Shown: positions 35,829 to 44,647, counted from the stretch's first letter. The stretch: DNA of 64,000 bases from Acidovorax sp. NCPPB 4044 (GCF_028069655.1 NZ_JAMCOS010000001.1:3068001-3132000), one strand, 5' to 3'. Numbers and translations are program-made. Notes: generated by a model from the letters alone, not told the origin.

Positions 35829-36359
35829 ATGGCCGCAGATCCATTCATCGGTGAAATCTCCCTATTCGCAGGCAACTACGCGCCCCGTGGCTGGGCTTTT
35901 TGCTGGGGGCAACAGATTGCGATCTCCAGCAACAGCGCGCTGTTTTCGATCCTGGGCACCACCTACGGCGGCAACGGGGTCTCCACTTTTGCCCTGCCCG
36001 ATCTGCGCGGGCGCGTGCCGTTGGGAACGGGCCAGTTGCAGGGTGGAAACTTCTACACCCAGGGCCAGGTGGGCGGGCAGGAGAGCGTCTCGCTCAACAT
36101 CACCAACATGCCCATGCACAACCACAACACCACCGTGTCGGTGAGCAGCGGCACCGGCAACTCCGGAGCGCCCAATGGCAGGTACCTCGCAGCCTCCGAC
36201 CGGCGCGACAACCAATACACCAGCCAGTCGCCGGACGGTACCTTGGCAGGGGTGATGACGGGTATAGCCGGCAACAGCATGCCGCACGAGAACATGCAGC
36301 CCTACCTGGGCCTCAACTTCATCATCGCGCTGGTGGGAACGTTCCCGTCCCGCAACTGA
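35829..36359 (+). CDS. phage-tail-collar domain protein (MdpB-like)
   Basis: The 176-residue protein matches tail-collar (PF07484) proteins of the microcystin-dependent MdpB type: FIGEISLFAGNYAPRGWAFC near the start, then LFSILGTTYGG, FALPDLRGRVPLG, a His-rich MPMHNHN and a C-terminal PYLGLNFIIAL. Such proteins resemble short tail-fibre tips and occur in many bacterial chromosomes outside prophages. No other phage gene is nearby. It starts 13 bases after the binding-protein gene, so it is probably the last gene of the collagen-like cluster. It could be a fibre tip for the collagen-like rod. Confidence 0.88.
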   Translation: MAADPFIGEISLFAGNYAPRGWAFCWGQQIAISSNSALFSILGTTYGGNGVSTFALPDLRGRVPLGTGQLQGGNFYTQGQVGGQESVSLNITNMPMHNHNTTVSVSSGTGNSGAPNGRYLAASDRRDNQYTSQSPDGTLAGVMTGIAGNSMPHENMQPYLGLNFIIALVGTFPSRN

Positions 36360-36405
36360 GGCATGCCGGCGCGGGCAGCGGCCGGGCGCCGCCGCCACGC
36401 TCCCG

Positions 36406-38886
36406 TCAATCCACCACGGTGAGCTTGGCCACCGACAGCGCCAGCCACTTGGTGCCGTGGCGCGGGAAATTCACCTGCGCGCGCGCATCGTCGCCCGACC
36501 CTTCGAGCGCCAGCACCTTGCCTTCGCCGAACTTGGTATGGAACACGGCCAGCCCCACGCGCAGACCATGCGCGGGCGGCGCCTTCTGGGGCGGCACGGG
36601 CGGGCTGGCAAAACTCTCGGACTTGGAGCCAAAACCACTCCATGCCGCCGGATTCATTGAATTCTTTGCTCCTGAATTAGGAGCAAAACTACCGAATCCC
36701 TGGTGCTTGGGCGTGATCCACTTGAGCGCGGCCTCGGGCAGCTCCTCGAAGAACCGGCTCTTGATGTTGTAGCGTGTCTGGCCGTGCAGCAGGCGCGTCT
36801 GCGAATGGCTCAGGTACAGGCGCTTGCGGGCGCGCGTGATGGCCACGTACATCAGGCGGCGCTCTTCCTCCAGCCCCTCGCGGTCGCTCATGGCGTTCTC
36901 GTGCGGAAAGAGGCCCTCCTCCATGCCGCCGATGAACACGCCGTCGAACTCCAGCCCCTTGGACGCATGCACCGTCATGAGCTGGACGGCGTCCTGGCCG
37001 GCCTGGGCCTGGTTGTCGCCGGCCTCCAGTGCCGCGTGCGTGAGGAAGGCCACCAGCGGCGAGAGCGTCTCGCCCGTGTCGGCATCCACATCGCCCGGCA
37101 GCGGCGCGAGGGGTTCGTCGAGCACCGGGCTGCGGGTGTCGAGCCCCTGGCTCGCCGGGCTCTGGCGCAGGCTGGTGCCGTGCTCGTCCACGGGCAGTGC
37201 CACGGCATCGCGGCCGAAGCCCTCCTGCGTCACGAAGCTCTCGGCCGCGTTGACCAGTTCGTCCAGGTTCTCCAGCCGGTCGGCGCCTTCCTTCTCGGCA
37301 CGGTAGTGCTCCACCAGGCCGCTGGATTCGAGCATCTGCGCAATGATGCCGCGCAGCGTCTGGCCCTGCGTCTGCTCGCGCATGACCTGGACCAGCGCCA
37401 CGAACGCGCCAAGGTTCGCGCCGGCCTTGCCAGGCACGGCCGTCACGGCATCGTGCAGCGAGCAGCCCGCGCTGCGGGCGGCGTCCTGCAGCACTTCGAC
37501 CGTGCGCGCGCCGATGCCGCGCGGCGGGAAATTCACCACCCGCAGAAAACTGGTGTCGTCGTTCGGGTTCTCCAGCAGCCGCAGGTAGGCGAGCGCATGC
37601 TTGACTTCGGCGCGCTCGAAGAACCGCAGGCCGCCGTACACGCGGTAGGGCACGGCGGCATTGAAGAGCGCCGATTCGATCACCCGGCTCTGCGCGTTGC
37701 TGCGGTAGAGCACGGCGATCTCGCGGCGCTCGAAACCGTCGTTGCGCACCAGCTGGCGGATCTCGTCCACCATCCACTGGGCCTCGGCCAGGTCGGTGGG
37801 CGCCTCGTACACGCGCACCGGCTCGCCGGGGCCTTGCGTGGTGCGCAGGTTCTTGCCCAGGCGGCGGCTGTTGTGGCTGATGAGGGCGTTGGCCGAATCG
37901 AGGATGTTGCTGTAGCTGCGGTAGTTCTGCTCCAGCTTGATCTGGTGGCGCACATCGAATTCGCGCACGAAGTCCTGCATGTTGCCCACGCGCGCGCCGC
38001 GGAAGGCATAGATGCTCTGGTCGTCGTCGCCCACGGCCAGCACGCTGCCCTGCGTGGCGAGGTGCCCTTCGACCATGTCGCCCGCGAGCTGCTTGAGCCA
38101 GGCGTACTGCAGCTTGTTGGTGTCCTGGAATTCGTCCACCAGGATGTGCTGGAAGCGACGCTGGTAGTGCGCCCGGATCGGATCGTTGTCGCGCAGGACT
38201 TCGTAGCTGCGCAGCATCAGCTCGCCGAAATCCACCACGCCTTCGCGCTGGCACTGCTCTTCATAGAGCTGGTAGAGCTCGACCTTCTTGCGCCCGTCGG
38301 CATCGCGTGCCTCCACGTCGCCGGGGCGCAGCCCCTCTTCCTTGCAGCCGCTGATGAAGTACGCCATCTGCTTGGGCGGGAAGCGCTCCTCGTCGATATT
38401 GAACTGCTTGCACAGCCGCTTCACAGCCGAGAGCTGGTCCTGCGTGTCGAGGATCTGGAAGGTGGCCGGCAGGCCCGCGAGCTTGTGGTGCGCACGCAGC
38501 AGCCGGTTGCACAGGCCGTGGAAGGTGCCGATCCACATGCCGCGCACGTTCACCGGCAGCATGGCCGAGAGGCGCGCCGTCATCTCCTTGGCGGCCTTGT
38601 TGGTGAAGGTGACGGCCAGGATGCCGCCGGGCGTGGCGTAGCCGTTCTGCAGCAGCCAGGCGATGCGCGTGGTGAGCACGCGGGTCTTGCCGGAGCCGGC
38701 CCCCGCCAGGATCAGGGCATGGCCGGCCGGCAGCGTGACCGCCGCCAGTTGCTCATCGTTGAGGTTCTGCAGCAGCGGGGACTGCGAGGCGCCCTGCGGA
38801 GTGCGTTGCGGTCCGGCATCGCCGGCGCCGAATGGGCCAGCACCGGCAGGCGCTGGCGCGCCGGAAAACAGGTCTTGGGGAAGCAT
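36406..38886 (-). CDS. uvrD: UvrD/PcrA-type DNA helicase II
   Basis: This 826-residue superfamily-1 3'-5' helicase acts in nucleotide excision and mismatch repair. Walker A is GAGSGKT (near residue 63), the DEXX box is DEFQDTN, and later motifs include GDDDQSIYAFRGA, LEQNYRS, HASKGLEFDGVF and VAITRARK. It ends with the UvrD C-terminal domain (GLAVFHTKFGEGKV). A palindrome-derived in-frame insertion adds FAPNSGAKNSMN near residue 735, in the variable linker before that domain. It stands alone between convergent and divergent neighbours. Confidence 0.97.
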   Translation of the reverse strand: MLPQDLFSGAPAPAGAGPFGAGDAGPQRTPQGASQSPLLQNLNDEQLAAVTLPAGHALILAGAGSGKTRVLTTRIAWLLQNGYATPGGILAVTFTNKAAKEMTARLSAMLPVNVRGMWIGTFHGLCNRLLRAHHKLAGLPATFQILDTQDQLSAVKRLCKQFNIDEERFPPKQMAYFISGCKEEGLRPGDVEARDADGRKKVELYQLYEEQCQREGVVDFGELMLRSYEVLRDNDPIRAHYQRRFQHILVDEFQDTNKLQYAWLKQLAGDMVEGHLATQGSVLAVGDDDQSIYAFRGARVGNMQDFVREFDVRHQIKLEQNYRSYSNILDSANALISHNSRRLGKNLRTTQGPGEPVRVYEAPTDLAEAQWMVDEIRQLVRNDGFERREIAVLYRSNAQSRVIESALFNAAVPYRVYGGLRFFERAEVKHALAYLRLLENPNDDTSFLRVVNFPPRGIGARTVEVLQDAARSAGCSLHDAVTAVPGKAGANLGAFVALVQVMREQTQGQTLRGIIAQMLESSGLVEHYRAEKEGADRLENLDELVNAAESFVTQEGFGRDAVALPVDEHGTSLRQSPASQGLDTRSPVLDEPLAPLPGDVDADTGETLSPLVAFLTHAALEAGDNQAQAGQDAVQLMTVHASKGLEFDGVFIGGMEEGLFPHENAMSDREGLEEERRLMYVAITRARKRLYLSHSQTRLLHGQTRYNIKSRFFEELPEAALKWITPKHQGFGSFAPNSGAKNSMNPAAWSGFGSKSESFASPPVPPQKAPPAHGLRVGLAVFHTKFGEGKVLALEGSGDDARAQVNFPRHGTKWLALSVAKLTVVD
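36665..36687. repeat. short palindrome TTTGCTCCT-GAATT-AGGAGCAAA inside uvrD
   Basis: A 23-base inverted repeat with perfect 9-base arms, preceded by ATTCATTGAATTC as in polA (20461-20480). It is a GCTCCT/AGGAGC variant of the palindrome family and keeps the uvrD frame. Confidence 0.65.
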
Positions 38887-38951
38887 GGCGCCATTGTAGG
38901 AAGCCCGCCCTGCGCAGCCGGCGCCTGCGGTCTTTCAGAGGGGCGCCGCGG

Positions 38952-39821
38952 TCAGAGCCGCAGGCCGTCGAGCACGTCGGATTCGAAGTGCTTCCACAGC
39001 GCATCGCGGCGTTCGAGCGCCTGGCCCACCTCGCTGCGGCGCAGCTGCGCCACCGCCGACACCAGCGCATTGCCCAGGAAGAACGCCGAGGTGTAGGAGT
39101 CGAAGGGCGAGGCATTCGCGGTGTGCACCACGAGGCTGTGGTGCGCATGCGGCACGATGGGGGCCACCGGGCTGTCGGTCACCGCCAGCACCGTGGCACC
39201 GCGCTCCCGGAAATGCCGCGCCGCCAGCAGGGCGCCGTTCGAATAGCGCCGGATGGTGAAGGCCAGCAACACATCGGTGGGCTCGATCCACAGCATGCGG
39301 TCCACCGCGAACGGCGCGCCGCTACCCAATTCATGCACCTGAGGCCGGCACATGTTGAGGTGGATCGCGAGGTAGCCGGACACCGGCATGCTGTTCTTCT
39401 CGGCCATGACGAAGACCCGCCCCGGGCTCTCCGCCAGCACCCGGGCCACGGCCTCGAAGGTGGGCATGTCGAGCCCCCGCCGCGTGGCGGCGAGGTTGTG
39501 CTGGTCGTGCAGCAGGGCATCTTCCAGGCACTCCTCCAGGCTGCGCGTGCCGCCGAGGGTGGCCGGCGCGCGCTGCGCCGCCGTCTGCAGGCGCGAGGTG
39601 ACGACCGACCGTGCCTCCCGGCGCACCTCGGACAGGCTCTCGTATCCGAGCTTGGCGAACATCCGCACCACCGTGGAAGCACTGGTGCCCGTGCGCGCGG
39701 CAATCGCACTGGCGGAATCGAGCAGCCCGTCGGGATAGTGGCGCAGCAGGTCATCGGCCAGGGCCCGCTCGCTGGCGGTGAGCGTGGAGGCCTGGGCGGC
39801 GAGCCGTTCGGTCAGGAGCAT
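38952..39821 (-). CDS. MurR/RpiR-family transcriptional regulator
   Basis: The 289-residue protein has the RpiR N-terminal HTH (LTASERALADDLLRHYPDGL, then TGTSASTVVRMFAKLGY). A C-terminal SIS-like domain (about 125-260, with VFVMAEKNS and DVLLAFTIRRYS) usually senses a phosphorylated sugar or related ligand. It is divergent from an M20 peptidase/Bug protein pair and probably controls them through the TGAAAT-N4-ATTTCA palindrome at 39989. The ligand is unknown; RpiR proteins beside M20/amidohydrolase genes often regulate amino-acid-derived substrates. Confidence 0.88.
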   Translation of the reverse strand: MLLTERLAAQASTLTASERALADDLLRHYPDGLLDSASAIAARTGTSASTVVRMFAKLGYESLSEVRREARSVVTSRLQTAAQRAPATLGGTRSLEECLEDALLHDQHNLAATRRGLDMPTFEAVARVLAESPGRVFVMAEKNSMPVSGYLAIHLNMCRPQVHELGSGAPFAVDRMLWIEPTDVLLAFTIRRYSNGALLAARHFRERGATVLAVTDSPVAPIVPHAHHSLVVHTANASPFDSYTSAFFLGNALVSAVAQLRRSEVGQALERRDALWKHFESDVLDGLRL

Positions 39822-39988
39822 GGGGAATCCGTTGTTTCAAGAAAAAGCGCACGGCGGGTGGCCGGCAGGCGCGGCGCCAGCCCGTCCCGCCGGCCTTGCA
39901 GCATAGACGGGCGAAGGCCCCGGTTCATCGCACCCAGGCAGAGACCAGCGACGCATTTGCAATGTACGTTTCATAAACATATGATTAT

Positions 39989-40004
39989 TGAAATTTTCAT
40001 TTCA
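39989..40004. promoter_or_regulatory. operator candidate TGAAAT-TTTC-ATTTCA
   Basis: An inverted repeat with 6-base arms ends five bases before the M20 peptidase ATG. Its TGAAA/TTTCA half-sites resemble those described for RpiR regulators. The position would block translation or transcription start. Confidence 0.5.
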
Positions 40005-40009
40005 TTGCC

Positions 40010-41188
40010 ATGCACACCTCTCCTGCTCCCCTCGCGCCTCCCGACCACACCCGTCCGATGCTGGACTGGCTGGCATCGCAACAGGACGCGATGGCCGATC
40101 TGCTGCGTGAGGTGGTGAACACCGACAGCGGCAGCGGGCATGCCGAGGGCGTGGTGCGCGTGGCGGCACTGCTGCGCGCACGCCTCGAATCGGCAGGCAT
40201 CACGGTGGAGACCCGGCCCGAGCCCGGCTGGGGCGAATGCCTGTTCGCACGCATTCCCGGCCAGGGCCCGGCGACCGGGGGACACCTGCAGCTCATGGGC
40301 CACATGGACACCGTCTTCCCCCTGGGAACGGCGGCCGAGCGGCCATGGCGCGTGGAAGGCGGCAAGGCCTACGGGCCCGGCGTGGCCGACATGAAATCCG
40401 GCCTGGTGATGAACGTGTTCGTGGCGGAGGCCCTGGCGCGCTTCGGCGGCAACGCCTCGCCCGTGCACCTGTTCTTCACCTGCGACGAAGAGGTGGGCTC
40501 GCCCGCCTGCCGCACGGCAATCCGCGAGATCTCGCAGGGCGCGCGCGCCGTGCTCAACGCCGAGCCCGGCCGCATCAGCGGCAACGTCGTCACCGAGCGC
40601 AAGGGCTCCTACCGCATCGACTTCGAGGTCCAGGGCGTGGCGGCGCATGCCGGAATCAACCCTGCCCAGGGCGCCAGCGCCATCGAAGCCCTGGCGCACA
40701 AGGTGCTGGCGCTGCATGCGTTGAACGGCACCGAGCCCGGCGTCACGGTCAATGTCGGCTTCATCCAGGGCGGCATGGCGTCGAACGTGGTGGCGCCCCT
40801 CGCCAAGGCCCATGTGGATCTGCGCTACACCGCGCAGAACGACCTGCAGGCCCTGCTGGACCGCATCCATGCCATCGTCGCGGAAGAATCCGTGCCCCGC
40901 ACCAGCGGCCGCGTCACGGCCCAGACCGGCACCCTGCCGATGGCACCCACGCCCCCGGACCTGCTGGCGGCCTACCAGCACAGCGCGGCCCAGGTGGGCT
41001 TCGCGGTCGAAGGCGAATTCACGGGCGGCGCTGCAGACAGCGGCATCACCTCGTCCATGGGCATCCCCACGCTGTGCGCACTGGGCCCCGTGGGCGGCTA
41101 CGCACACAGCGAGCGCGAATTCTGCGACCTCTCCACGTTCGTCCCCCGCGCACAGGCACTGGCCCTCACGCTGGTGGCGCTGGGCTGA
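40010..41188 (+). CDS. M20 family metallopeptidase (carboxypeptidase G2-like)
   Basis: The 392-residue cytoplasmic protein is of the M20A type. Metal ligands sit in LMGHMDTVFP and GVADMKSG, the catalytic Glu in CDEEVGS, and further ligands in LNAEPG and the C-terminal GYAHSERE. It resembles glutamate carboxypeptidases that release C-terminal Glu or hydrolyse N-acyl amino acids. There is no signal peptide. It is divergent from an RpiR regulator and followed after 45 bases by a Bug binding protein that may deliver its substrate. Confidence 0.9.
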   Translation: MHTSPAPLAPPDHTRPMLDWLASQQDAMADLLREVVNTDSGSGHAEGVVRVAALLRARLESAGITVETRPEPGWGECLFARIPGQGPATGGHLQLMGHMDTVFPLGTAAERPWRVEGGKAYGPGVADMKSGLVMNVFVAEALARFGGNASPVHLFFTCDEEVGSPACRTAIREISQGARAVLNAEPGRISGNVVTERKGSYRIDFEVQGVAAHAGINPAQGASAIEALAHKVLALHALNGTEPGVTVNVGFIQGGMASNVVAPLAKAHVDLRYTAQNDLQALLDRIHAIVAEESVPRTSGRVTAQTGTLPMAPTPPDLLAAYQHSAAQVGFAVEGEFTGGAADSGITSSMGIPTLCALGPVGGYAHSEREFCDLSTFVPRAQALALTLVALG

Positions 41189-41233
41189 ACCGCCCCCTTC
41201 ACACATCTCCTCCCATTCCTCCCGACTCCCGCC

Positions 41234-42253
41234 ATGCCATCTTTCGACTCCTTTGACCCTGCGTCCCACCTGAGCCGCCGCCAACTCCTCGCCGCGGGCG
41301 CGGCTGCCGGCCTGGGCCTTGCAGGCCTGCCCGCCATGGCCGCCGCAGAAAAATACCCGTCCCGCCCGATCACCCTGGTGGTGCCCTTCCCACCCGGCGG
41401 CTCGGTGGACGTGATGGCGCGCCAGTATTCGGACGCGCTGGCGCGCGCGCTCGGCGCCACGCTGGTGATCGACAACAAGCCCGGCGCGGGCGGCTCGATC
41501 GGCGCGCAGTTCGTGGCCCGCTCCAAGGCGGACGGCTACACGCTGGTGGCCTCGTCGCAGAGCAGCCACCTCGCCAATCCCCTGGTACAGCCCAACCTGG
41601 GCTACGACCCCGTGAAGGACTTCGACAACATCGCGATCCTCGGCCGCCAGCCGAACGTTCTGGTCACGCACCCCAGCGTGCCGGCGACCACCTTCGCGGA
41701 GTTCGTGGACTACGTGAAGGCCCGGCCGGGCGAGCTCAATTTCTGCAGCGCAGGGGCGGGCAGCATGGGCCAGCTCAATGTCGAGATGATGCAGATGGTC
41801 GTGGGCACCAAGGCCATCCACGTGCCCTATCGCGGCGGCTCCCCGCTCATCACCGCCGTGCTGGGCAACGAGGTGCAATTCACGCTCGACAACCTGGTCA
41901 TCTTCCTGCCCCACATCCAGGCCGGCAAGCTGCGGGCCCTGGCGGTCGCCTCCCCCACCCGCCTGCCGCAACTGCCCGACGTTCCGACCTTCGCGGAATT
42001 GGGCTACCCGCAGCTCAACCAGACCTCCTGGACGGGGATCGCCGCACCAGCCGGCACACCGCCAGCCATCGTCGCCACGCTCCACCAGGCCATCCGCAAG
42101 GTGGCCGCATCCCCCGCCATGGTGGAAAACCTCAAGGCGCGCGGCGTGATTCCGCCCGAGGACATGACGCCCGCCGCCTTCGAGAAAATGATGGGCGAGC
42201 GCCTGGTGACCTATGCGGAGGTCGTGCGCCGCGCCAACATCAAGCCCGAGTAA
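41234..42253 (+). CDS. Bug/TctC-type periplasmic substrate-binding protein
   Basis: The 339-residue protein has a Tat-like signal (HLSRRQLLAAGAAAG) and the family motifs VPFPPGGSVDVMAR and DNKPGAGGSIGAQ. It shares its operon with the M20 peptidase upstream, suggesting uptake of a carboxylate or acyl amino acid that the peptidase then hydrolyses. Like the protein at 425-1414 it has no linked transporter membrane genes. Confidence 0.9.
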   Translation: MPSFDSFDPASHLSRRQLLAAGAAAGLGLAGLPAMAAAEKYPSRPITLVVPFPPGGSVDVMARQYSDALARALGATLVIDNKPGAGGSIGAQFVARSKADGYTLVASSQSSHLANPLVQPNLGYDPVKDFDNIAILGRQPNVLVTHPSVPATTFAEFVDYVKARPGELNFCSAGAGSMGQLNVEMMQMVVGTKAIHVPYRGGSPLITAVLGNEVQFTLDNLVIFLPHIQAGKLRALAVASPTRLPQLPDVPTFAELGYPQLNQTSWTGIAAPAGTPPAIVATLHQAIRKVAASPAMVENLKARGVIPPEDMTPAAFEKMMGERLVTYAEVVRRANIKPE

Positions 42254-42334
42254 CGGGATTTCCCCCGCGCGCCGCATCTGCCCACGCCGCAGGAGATGTG
42301 GGAACATGGCCCGTCATCCGTACGGACCTCCACC

Positions 42335-43102
42335 ATGTTCCTCTCCAGCCCGCGCCGCGGCGCCCTTCAGCCCCGATCCGCCCGGCGCGCCCTCCGTCCG
42401 GCCCTCTGGATCGCCGGCATCTTCCTGGGTTCCGCCGCGGGCGCGGCCGTGGCACAGAGCAGTTGCAGCAGCGATGGCACGCTGGTGCCTCCGGTGCTGT
42501 ACGAACGCTTCCTGAACGCCGACTGCGAAGCCTGCTGGGGCAGCGCGCCACGGCATCCCCCATCGCCTTCCGCACTCGTTCTGGACTGGATCGCCCCGGG
42601 CGGCCAGGGCGACGAGGCGCCGCTGTCTGCGGCCGCCATTCCGGAAGCACTGGAGCGCCTGCAGCAACTCGGCCGCCCAGCCCTGCAGGGCTCCGACACG
42701 CATGTGGCCGAACTGGCGCCGAATGCCGCCGGCAGCCGTGCGCGGGGCCTGCGCGTGGCGCATGGGCTGCCGCTGAACGACTACATCGGCGTTTCGATGT
42801 CGCTGCGCAAAACTCCTTCGCTGCCGGCCGGCCCCTACCGGTACACGCTGGTGCTCGCCGAGACACTCCCCGCCGGCACCGAGCAGTCGCCCGTCGAGCG
42901 CTCGGTGGTCCGCGGCATGCTGCAGGGAACCTGGGAAGTTCCTGCCAACCGCTCGGCATCCGCGCAGCCGCTGCAGGAATTGCGGTCGATGCGCCTGCCC
43001 GAGGGCGCACAAGCCGAGCGGTTGTTCGTCGCCGCCTGGGTCGAAGATGCGGCGGGGCGCATCGCCCTGGCCGCGCGATCGCAGTGCGGATCCTCACCGT
43101 GA
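42335..43102 (+). CDS. secreted hypothetical protein with a CxxC motif
   Basis: The 255-residue protein has a signal peptide (hydrophobic IAGIFLGSAAGAAVAQ, cleavage near residue 41), then SSCSSDG and a DCEACW motif around residue 64. The latter could be a redox-active CxxC or a disulfide. I recognise no family. The ATG at 42335 gives a normal signal. A terminator follows 35 bases after the stop. Confidence 0.7.
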   Translation: MFLSSPRRGALQPRSARRALRPALWIAGIFLGSAAGAAVAQSSCSSDGTLVPPVLYERFLNADCEACWGSAPRHPPSPSALVLDWIAPGGQGDEAPLSAAAIPEALERLQQLGRPALQGSDTHVAELAPNAAGSRARGLRVAHGLPLNDYIGVSMSLRKTPSLPAGPYRYTLVLAETLPAGTEQSPVERSVVRGMLQGTWEVPANRSASAQPLQELRSMRLPEGAQAERLFVAAWVEDAAGRIALAARSQCGSSP

Positions 43103-43136
43103 AGAGGGATATTCCCACCGACCGGTAAAATCAGAC

Positions 43137-43170
43137 ACCGGGCCCAAGTTTTTTGTCGCCCGGTTTTTTT
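43137..43170 (+). terminator. Rho-independent terminator after the secreted unknown
   Basis: ACCGGGC (43137-43143) pairs with GCCCGGT (43158-43164) across a 14-base loop, followed by a T7 run. It separates the gene ending at 43102 from guaC. Confidence 0.7.
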
Positions 43171-43302
43171 GCGCCTGCGCACTGCAGGGTTCGGAGCCGC
43201 CCACGCAACGTGCGGTATCTCCCGCAAGGCCGGCAGGGCAAGCCAAGCGCCCACCGCGGCCGGAAATCCTTCCGCCGCGTCCCTCGATGGAGCTTGGAAC
43301 TC

Positions 43303-44280
43303 ATGGAAATCTTCGATTACGACAACGTCCTGCTGCTGCCGCGCAAATGCCGCGTGGAAAGCCGGTCGGAATGCGACACCAGCGTCACCCTGGGCGAGCG
43401 GAGCTTCCGCCTGCCCGCAGTGCCGGCCAACATGAAGACCGTTGTGGACGAGAAGATCTGCCGCTGGCTTGCCAGCAACGGATATTTCTACGTCATGCAC
43501 CGCTTCGACCTGGACAACGTGCAGTTCGTCCGCGACATGCATGCGGCTGGGTGCTTCGCATCCATCTCCCTCGGCGTGAAGCGCAGCGACTACGACACCG
43601 TCGACCGGCTGGTGGCAGAAAGCCTCGCTCCCGAATACATCACCATCGATATCGCCCATGGCCACGCGGACACCGTGAAGGCCATGATCTGCTACCTGAA
43701 GGAACATCTGCCGCAATCGTTCGTGATCGCAGGCAATGTCGGCACACCCGAGGCGATCATCGATCTGGAGAACTGGGGCGCAGACGCGACCAAGGTCGGC
43801 ATCGGTCCCGGCAAGGTGTGCATCACCAAGCTGAAAACAGGCTTCGGCACGGGCGGATGGCAACTCTCGGCGCTCAAGTGGTGCGCACGCGTGGCCACGA
43901 AGCCTATCATTGCGGACGGCGGCATCCGGGACCATGGCGACATCGCCAAGAGCGTCCGTTTCGGCGCCACCATGGTGATGATCGGCTCGCTGTTTGCAGG
44001 CCATGAGGAATCGCCCGGCCAGACGGTGGAAGTGGACGGCCAGCTGTTCAAGGAGTACTACGGCTCTGCCAGCGACTTCAACAAAGGCGAATACCGCCAC
44101 GTGGAAGGAAAGCGCATCCTCGAGCCGATCAAGGGCCGCCTCGCCGACACACTGGTCGAAATGGAACAGGACGTCCAAAGCTCCGTCAGCTACGCCGGCG
44201 GCAAGAAACTCATGGACATCCGCAAGGTGAACTACGTGATCCTGGGTGGAGACAACGCGGGCGAGCACCTGTTGATGTGA
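43303..44280 (+). CDS. guaC: GMP reductase
   Basis: The 325-residue enzyme is of the IMPDH/GMPR family and reduces GMP to IMP with NADPH. It lacks the CBS domains of IMP dehydrogenase. The catalytic loop is [17 protein letters not shown] with its Cys near residue 174, and the phosphate-binding [12 protein letters not shown] and [11 protein letters not shown] blocks are present. The start at 43303 gives the typical [14 protein letters not shown]-terminus. It stands alone before tRNA-Lys and its own promoter. Confidence 0.93.
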   Translation: MEIFDYDNVLLLPRKCRVESRSECDTSVTLGERSFRLPAVPANMKTVVDEKICRWLASNGYFYVMHRFDLDNVQFVRDMHAAGCFASISLGVKRSDYDTVDRLVAESLAPEYITIDIAHGHADTVKAMICYLKEHLPQSFVIAGNVGTPEAIIDLENWGADATKVGIGPGKVCITKLKTGFGTGGWQLSALKWCARVATKPIIADGGIRDHGDIAKSVRFGATMVMIGSLFAGHEESPGQTVEVDGQLFKEYYGSASDFNKGEYRHVEGKRILEPIKGRLADTLVEMEQDVQSSVSYAGGKKLMDIRKVNYVILGGDNAGEHLLM

Positions 44281-44306
44281 TCGGCGGAGAATTTTCTTTG
44301 TCGGTC

Positions 44307-44336
44307 TTGCCGGCAACAGAAAAGCTGGTGCATAAT
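44307..44336 (+). promoter_or_regulatory. tRNA-Lys promoter candidate
   Basis: TTGCCG (44307-44312) and CATAAT (44331-44336) are 18 bases apart, 39 bases before the first base of the tRNA, as expected of a sigma-70 promoter. Confidence 0.55.
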
Positions 44337-44375
44337 TCGAGGCTCTGCTGCAACGCAGACACAGTTTAAAGCTGT

Positions 44376-44451
44376 GGGTTCTTAGCTCAGTTGGTAGAGC
44401 AGCGGACTCTTAATCCGTAGGTCGAGTGTTCGAGTCACTCAGGACCCACCA
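44376..44451 (+). tRNA. tRNA-Lys (anticodon CTT)
   Basis: The 76 bases fold as a standard tRNA. The acceptor GGGTTCT pairs with AGGACCC, the D loop has AGCTCAGTTGG, the anticodon loop CTCTTAA gives CTT at 44409-44411, and the T arm is GAGTG-TTCGAGT-CACTC. The ACCA end is encoded. Confidence 0.97.
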
Positions 44452-44457
44452 CAATTG

Positions 44458-44496
44458 AAGGCGCTACAGTCAATCGGCTGTAGCGCCTTTTCTTTT
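44458..44496 (+). terminator. Rho-independent terminator after tRNA-Lys
   Basis: AAGGCGCTACAG (44458-44469) pairs perfectly with CTGTAGCGCCTT (44478-44489), followed by TTCTTTT. Confidence 0.92.
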
Positions 44497-44603
44497 GCCC
44501 ATACGGGCGTTCCGCAAGGGCCGCGACTTTTTCATGGGTTACGGACCGATAGCGATTTTTACCGTAAGAATTCCCAACGGCCAGCCAAGCCAGGCCCGTG
44601 CAT

Positions 44604-44621
44604 TGAGTACCCGGGTACTCA
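44604..44621. promoter_or_regulatory. perfect 18-base palindrome TGAGTACCCGGGTACTCA
   Basis: A spacer-less perfect palindrome in the region between the tRNA terminator and the terminator of the minus-strand stress gene. No gene starts near it in an obvious way. It could be an operator or a recombination site; no partner copy is seen in the window. Confidence 0.4.
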
Positions 44622-44647
44622 CCCAGATAAGTAAATCCGACGCCCAT

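Noticed and set aside
35829..36359. Prophage or tailocin indicated by the tail-collar domain
   Set aside because: No other phage structural, lysis, integrase or terminase genes are nearby; stand-alone MdpB-type collar genes are common in bacterial chromosomes.
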